Source of the DNA: Antitrichia curtipendula
Taxonomy: Eukaryota; Streptophyta; Bryopsida; Hypnales; Leucodontaceae
Assembly (NCBI GenBank): GCA_951230915.1
Contig: OX579633.1
Location: 22,106,574 to 22,170,573, forward strand
Direction: 5' to 3'
Length of the DNA: 64,000 nucleotides
Within the stretch, counting starts at the first letter, position 1. Each line of letters opens with the position of its first letter. The notes beneath the pieces were generated by a model. That model did no database searches, had not been told where the DNA came from, and was given only the letters and a program-made list of their open reading frames with translations. The position numbers were made by a program, and so were the translations under genes. Shown here in pieces: positions 59,649 to 64,000 of the stretch.

Positions 59649-59651
59649 ATC

Positions 59652-59808
59652 TAAGGTAAACCATCCAATTACGGTCAGAATTTGAGTAGGCCCCATGGTG
59701 GTCAAAATATTAATGATGGTGTACATTTGAGTTCTCAAATGTACACTAGCATTAATATTTTGACCACAATGGGATGGTATCAAATTCTGACCGCAATGGG
59801 ATGGTTTA
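59652..59808. mobile_element. Hairpin MITE, nearly full-length inverted repeat
   Basis: The arms 59658-59731 and 59734-59807 are symmetric about a 2-base loop. The inner 40 bases pair with few mismatches (GTGGTCAAAATATTAATG against its complement, CATTTGAG TT CTCAAATG at the tip). The left end AGGTAAACCATCC follows a TA and matches the 58.2-kb family. It abuts the next MITE directly. Confidence 0.75.
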
Positions 59809-60218
59809 AGGTAGTGTGCTGTAAAAGAAACCCTTTCCTTCAAACCGACCCTATAATTAGTTGTAGAATGGATTGTAGGTGATCCTTGAATGGACCACTT
59901 TAGCTATTGAATGCATCAAGGAAAAATTGTTTTTCTATTGCAAGAGCCAATCATTGACCTTGATTTCCTCAAATCACTTTAGAAGTTGCAAGGGGACAGA
60001 TTTTGGGAGACCTAGGGTCACAAATAGGTACCTACAACAAAAATCTTTGAAAATTCATAACTAATTCAAAAATGCTTCAAAAAATATGAAACCACTTGTG
60101 TTACGTTCGGCATCTATTTGACTTTCTCTGAAAAATGAGCTAAAAATATTTTTAATCATGCAAACCTATGAAAAAGGCGAATCAGCCCTTAAAGGGTCGC
60201 TTTTAGAGCCTCCTACCT
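59809..60218. mobile_element. TA-flanked MITE, copy 2 of the 1.5-kb family
   Basis: Left AGGTAGTGTGCTGTAAAAG after TA (59807-59808); right read inward AGGTAGGAGGCTCTAAAAGC before TA (60219-60220). The core aligns with 1547-1870 (GGTGATCCTTGAATGG, TTTTTCTATTGCAAGAGCCA). Two copies at opposite ends of the window. Confidence 0.65.
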
Positions 60219-60596
60219 TACCTTACATCTATCCCACATACAAGCACCTTAGAGGAAGTTCAAGATGAAAGAACCACGTGGACGCAAACGAAATTCTATT
60301 CTCCCATTCGAACCCCAAACCGTAATTTCTCCCCCCTTATGACGCTGTCGACACGGATTTGAGAGCTCGGACATTGTTTTTCACAACCAATTCGTGCTTG
60401 CACTTGTCATTGACACCATCGGTGACTCTAAAACCTTTACCGAATTCCTTGTGGAGCTTCTCTGCGGAAGTTCTGACCCTTCTTTGGCTCGATTTGGTGC
60501 TGCTGTCAACGACGATTTTGAAGTCGACTGAGAAGCGCATTGGATTTGCTGATTTTATCGAAATTCTATTCCAAGGAGGCGAAATTTCTATTCAGG

Positions 60597-62545
60597 ATGT
60601 GCACTGTTGCAGTGAGATCGGCGACGTTGCACTTTTCGTCTTCTGCGCTCGCTCTGCCTCTGGCTTCTTGGAAGGTACGGGGTTGGTCTTTTCTTTTGAG
60701 GAGTGATTGTTGAGTCTGGTAAGCTGTCGTTTCTTGGGGGCGATCTTTCAGCTTCAGTCGAAAGGCTTTCTTCTTGCAATGGAGTGCATTTTAGGGTTCG
60801 GAACCTGGTTTCAGGGTATAGGACCGGATATGATGCAGGGTTACTAGGAAACAGAATGAATTCATTTTATACCGGTCTATTTCCGTAATAATTTGAACGT
60901 TTTAAAAAGTTTTGTTAATCGTTCTATGTGTACTTACAGCTTAAGAACTGAGTCTTTGATAACAGAGTTGATTAATCGCAGTCTATGGCTATTACAAAGC
61001 GGAATTACAAGATAGAATAGAATGGGGTATTCAGTTTTCGGGTGACCCTGACTAGACCTCCCTACGATGCATTGCTGCATTGAACCCTACAGTTTTGATC
61101 GAATTATGTAGACTTCTATTTTTTTTTATCACACAATGATATCCTCCCTACGCTGGACTGCTTTCGCCTTCATGTTTTTTAGGTGAACGTACGACAGGTT
61201 AAGCTCTGTGAGCAATTTGGCTTGAAAGTACTAGATTTTTTGAAACTGAAGAGAGAGCCTTGGGAATTGAAATCAACTGATTCTGATTGAAATTGAGTGA
61301 GTGAAGAGTGTGCTGTAGACACCGACTTTGTCCTCATAGGTCGATTTTGAATAGAGAAAGAAATTAGCTACAGAAGAACTCAAATGAGTAGAGCAAAGGA
61401 ATTCATGAAATGAAACAAACACATGCCCTAAATTTTCTTTGGATTTGACCATGAGTAGACAATTGCTCAGAGTCGCCACAAAATGCCAGGTTGTATTCTT
61501 TTGAGAAAATTAAAATTCATTGCAGCACTCACTTAATGCAATTCTCATTACACTGCATGTCCTTATCTGTGAAATGGGTGTTTTCACTGCGAATGGTGAT
61601 TTTAAATCCAACCTTTGTCCATATATCCCTCAATTATATCTGTCACTATTTGGGTAGTGTCATAATAAGATGCTGTATACTGCACATACCTTTACCGCAT
61701 GTGATGGGGTTTTGACTCTACGATGCATTGCTGTATCGAACTTGTCAACTGTGATCGACTTGTTAAGACTTCCATGCTTTGGATCTATCACTAACAACCT
61801 TTCTACACAAGTTGTCGCCTGCGTGTTGTTGTATTTGCATTTTATTTACCATTAGGAGATTTTGTATGTACAGGTGGAGAAGAGGCCCTGCCAGTTTTCT
61901 CCGACTTTGGTTAATCATTATGTGGGAGGCAGGGTAAGGATAGCTCACACCAGGTGTGATCGCTCCCAGAGGAAACCACTACCGCCATGCCAGGCACAGG
62001 GTGGTGAGGGAGATCCATCCAGATTCAATTTCATGAACAATGCAGACGATGACAAGGAGGAGAGCTTCCTGGAGCGGTTAGCCCGTGCATGGGCGATTCT
62101 TTTCCCTATGCAATCCAGCCCGTCATCAAATGCTTCCATTGCAAAACAGCGTCTCAAAATGATCCTCATCTCAGACAGGTGCTCGGTGAACGACGACGCC
62201 AAGAGGAGGATCGTGACCAACATCGTTGGAGCTCTTTCTGATTTCGTGGAAATCGAGTCCGAGGACAAAGTGCAGCTCAACGTCTCCTCAGATCCTGATT
62301 TGGGAACAGTGTACTCTGTCACGGTGCCTGTTCGCAGGGTTAGGCCTCAATACCAGGAGTTCAGTCAGGAACTTGTGAATACCGAGCTTAGGTCGTTTGA
62401 TTATGAGGAAGAGGAGGGGAACTTTCGCATGGTGGATATTCGTTTTGAGCATCCGGATGTTATCCGCCAGGAGGTTGTCCCGGACGTTTTCGAGGATGAT
62501 CAAGACAGTCAAGATGGATCAACCTCAAAATTTTCAGACTCATAA
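60597..62545 (+). CDS. MinE: MinE, plastid division-site topological factor
   Basis: Two exons, 60597-60674 and 61874-62545, about 249 aa, intron of 1199 bp (GTACGG-CAG, phase 0). MinE drives MinD off the membrane and so places the FtsZ ring at the middle of the plastid. Exon 1 and the start of exon 2 form a Ser/Ala/Arg-rich transit peptide. The anti-MinCD helix is SFLERLARAWAILFP (about 90-104). The topological-specificity domain follows (AKQRLKMILISDRCSVNDDA, IVGALSDFVEIESEDKVQLN, GTVYSVTVPVRRV). The acidic extension after about residue 190 is typical of plant forms. The ATG at 60597 was chosen because it gives a short targeting exon with a clean donor in phase. No lesions. Antisense frames over 61945-62512 are shadows. 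Confidence 0.93.
61045..61800. repeat. Imperfect direct repeat in the MinE intron
   Basis: CTACGATGCATTGCTGCATTGAAC with TTTGATCGA and AGACTTC at about 61060 recurs at about 61718 as CTACGATGCATTGCTGTATC, GTGATCGACTTGTTAAGACTTCC. Intronic duplication about 650 bases apart. Confidence 0.55.
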
Positions 62546-64000
62546 CTTGGATTGCGGTTTGTACACAAAGAATCTCTTTAGTCACATCGACATACCAGCA
62601 ACAGCGAATGAAGGCAGGAACTCGGGTGCACAACAGAGTGATGTTCCTTTTTTCCAGATGCTTGATCTGCTTTCATGAGGAATCCAGTCTTACAGACGTG
62701 CAACGTCCCTGGGGACTGAATACATATCGGCATGCAGACAGTCAGACCATTTTTGAGTGTCTTACAGAGCTGAGGACCACATTGTACATGTTGGTATATC
62801 CACTTGCTTGGAAAGCTCGGGTGTGGGCGCTAGGCATTTTCTCGTTCAGTTTCCTGCTGACACCTAGTTGATGAACTCCTTTAAGAGACCTATTTTTCTT
62901 TCTGAAAGGTGTCCTTAATGTTCGTGAACCTGATGACCAGTGTAAAGGTGTTCAATTTGGATCTTGTATTTCTAAATGTTCACAGTTTTTGTATCTCATC
63001 CAATGTAGAGATTCTACCTTCGCTTTATTTGCGTCTTTCATGGACTTTCAAGGGCGCTGCCTTTCAAGAAAATCTCCTTTTAACATGATTTTTATTTTTC
63101 GAGGTTGAAATGGAACGTACTCTTGACCTATGATGTATCCCCAGCTCTACTCTACCTGATTGCGGGGAAACACACTTATTGAATTTCCAGGGACTTCTAC
63201 AATACGACTTCGTCGACAACAGTGGGTACGCAGCGTTGTTGCACTTACCCTTTCCATTCATTCATTGTTCCCGCTAGAGTCTAATGCATATATGTATATT
63301 ACAACATTTCAACCATTGGGATTGACATTTTTCAATTCCATAACCAAATTCTTAACAATTTTGTATTTTGAATCATTCTCTACTTCTTTCTACTTACTAT
63401 TTTTTTTCCTGTATGTCCTAGCTACTAGGTCCGAGGTTGAGGACTCTCAAACATTTGCAACATAATTGATTATCGGAAGAGTTTTGTAGAGATCTTTGGG
63501 TACAAAGTAAGATCTGCTCTACATGAAGTTTTTATCACTACCATATATGAAAATTCTTGTGCAATTTCAAAGTGGGAGGTTGTAGTTCTCTATAAGTGCT
63601 AAGAACCAACTCTTCAAAGATTAGTGACCACAAACATTTGGCCAAGTCAATGCTTACACCGTTTCTTAATAAGTCCAACCAATTGTAAGAATACATCAGT
63701 TGCTATTGGTACATGAGCAGTTGCACGAGGCAATCCAGGGATCCTGCAACTTCCTTTCAGGGTATGTACAGTAGACAGTTTTAGTAGGGATAAGTGATCT
63801 GTTGTATTTGCTACATATCTCTTCCTATTATAATTTCTTGCAACTCAGTTGAATTGACGTGGGAAATCAATACCATTCACCAACATTTTCTTGTCATGGC
63901 GGGAATGGACAGGAAGCAACTTTGGCATAACAGTCTCAACAAATCAGGCAATCGATTTTGCCTCCCACCCTAGCAGGACTCTTGGGCTACAATGAAAGGG
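62546..64000. other. MinE 3' region and right-edge spacer
   Basis: 62546 to about 62960 is probably 3' UTR. 63295-63425 is a third, partial copy of the dispersed repeat also seen at 3935 and 28785 (TACAACATTTCAACCATTGG, TTCTACTTACTATTTTTTT). The last 250 bases contain short frames I could not assign with confidence. Confidence 0.45.

Noticed and set aside
60337..60540. Minus-strand 67-codon frame before MinE
   Set aside because: Overlaps the probable MinE leader, with no splice context or domain.
63860..64000. Possible cytochrome P450 start (FASHPSRTLG-like) at the right edge
   Set aside because: Only a few residues resemble the family, a frame change is needed, and the window ends; not enough to call.
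1..64000. CRISPR arrays, bacterial operons or ribosome-binding sites
   Set aside because: The window is plant nuclear DNA with spliceosomal introns; no regular repeat-spacer array is present. The only spaced palindromes are the intron-1 set, whose spacers vary widely in length.

Overview
This is a stretch of plant nuclear genome, most likely from a moss or other bryophyte. Genes are split by many short GT-AG introns. Three of them are nuclear genes for plastid proteins (CURT1, a bacterial-type aspartyl-tRNA synthetase and MinE). Telo-box motifs (AAACCCTAA) occur, and the intergenic DNA is very AT-rich and full of small inverted-repeat transposons. The organism call is an inference from gene style and the transposase family; nothing in the window names a species.

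Layout. 1-931: first two exons of an unknown minus-strand gene that runs off the left edge. 932-5087: AT-rich spacer with MITEs, then a miRNA-precursor-like hairpin (5088-5188). 5493-7083: CURT1. 7877-9140: a small inverted-repeat element and a decayed partial copy of the AspRS locus. 9458-11239 (minus): an intronless protein built of about ten FG-GAP/VCBS-like repeats, a horizontal-transfer candidate. 11240-22228: gene-free, with a complete non-autonomous CACTA element (14534-16328) and a TA-flanked MITE (17984-18714). 22229-37916: a 15.7-kb putative mobile element. 37927-43300: gene-free, with a ~178-bp tandem satellite. 44018-49164: AspRS, 15 exons. 49421-60226: TTAA-flanked and TA-flanked MITEs, nested in places, plus remnants of two genes (an unrecognised one and an XTH/GH16 exon). 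60597-62545: MinE. 62546-64000: spacer.

The main discovery candidate is the 22229-37916 block. It is bounded by a perfect 10-bp direct repeat (CATTCACACA), and just inside lie degenerate inverted repeats placed symmetrically. It holds two divergently oriented genes: a Mutator-like (MULE) transposase with a SWIM zinc finger (minus strand, four in-frame stops, all TAG), and a spliced gene whose product joins a ParB/sulfiredoxin-like domain, a charged coiled coil and a permuted DNA-methyltransferase-like domain. Intron 1 of that gene carries about ten copies of a palindrome, CTTGCGGYACCGCAAG, the size and symmetry of a bacterial parS site. The inference is a plant DNA transposon carrying a prokaryote-style ParB-methyltransferase as cargo, possibly with its own DNA-binding-site cluster, comparable in logic to the anti-silencing VANC protein and motif clusters of VANDAL elements. 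All of this is read from sequence; no database search was run.
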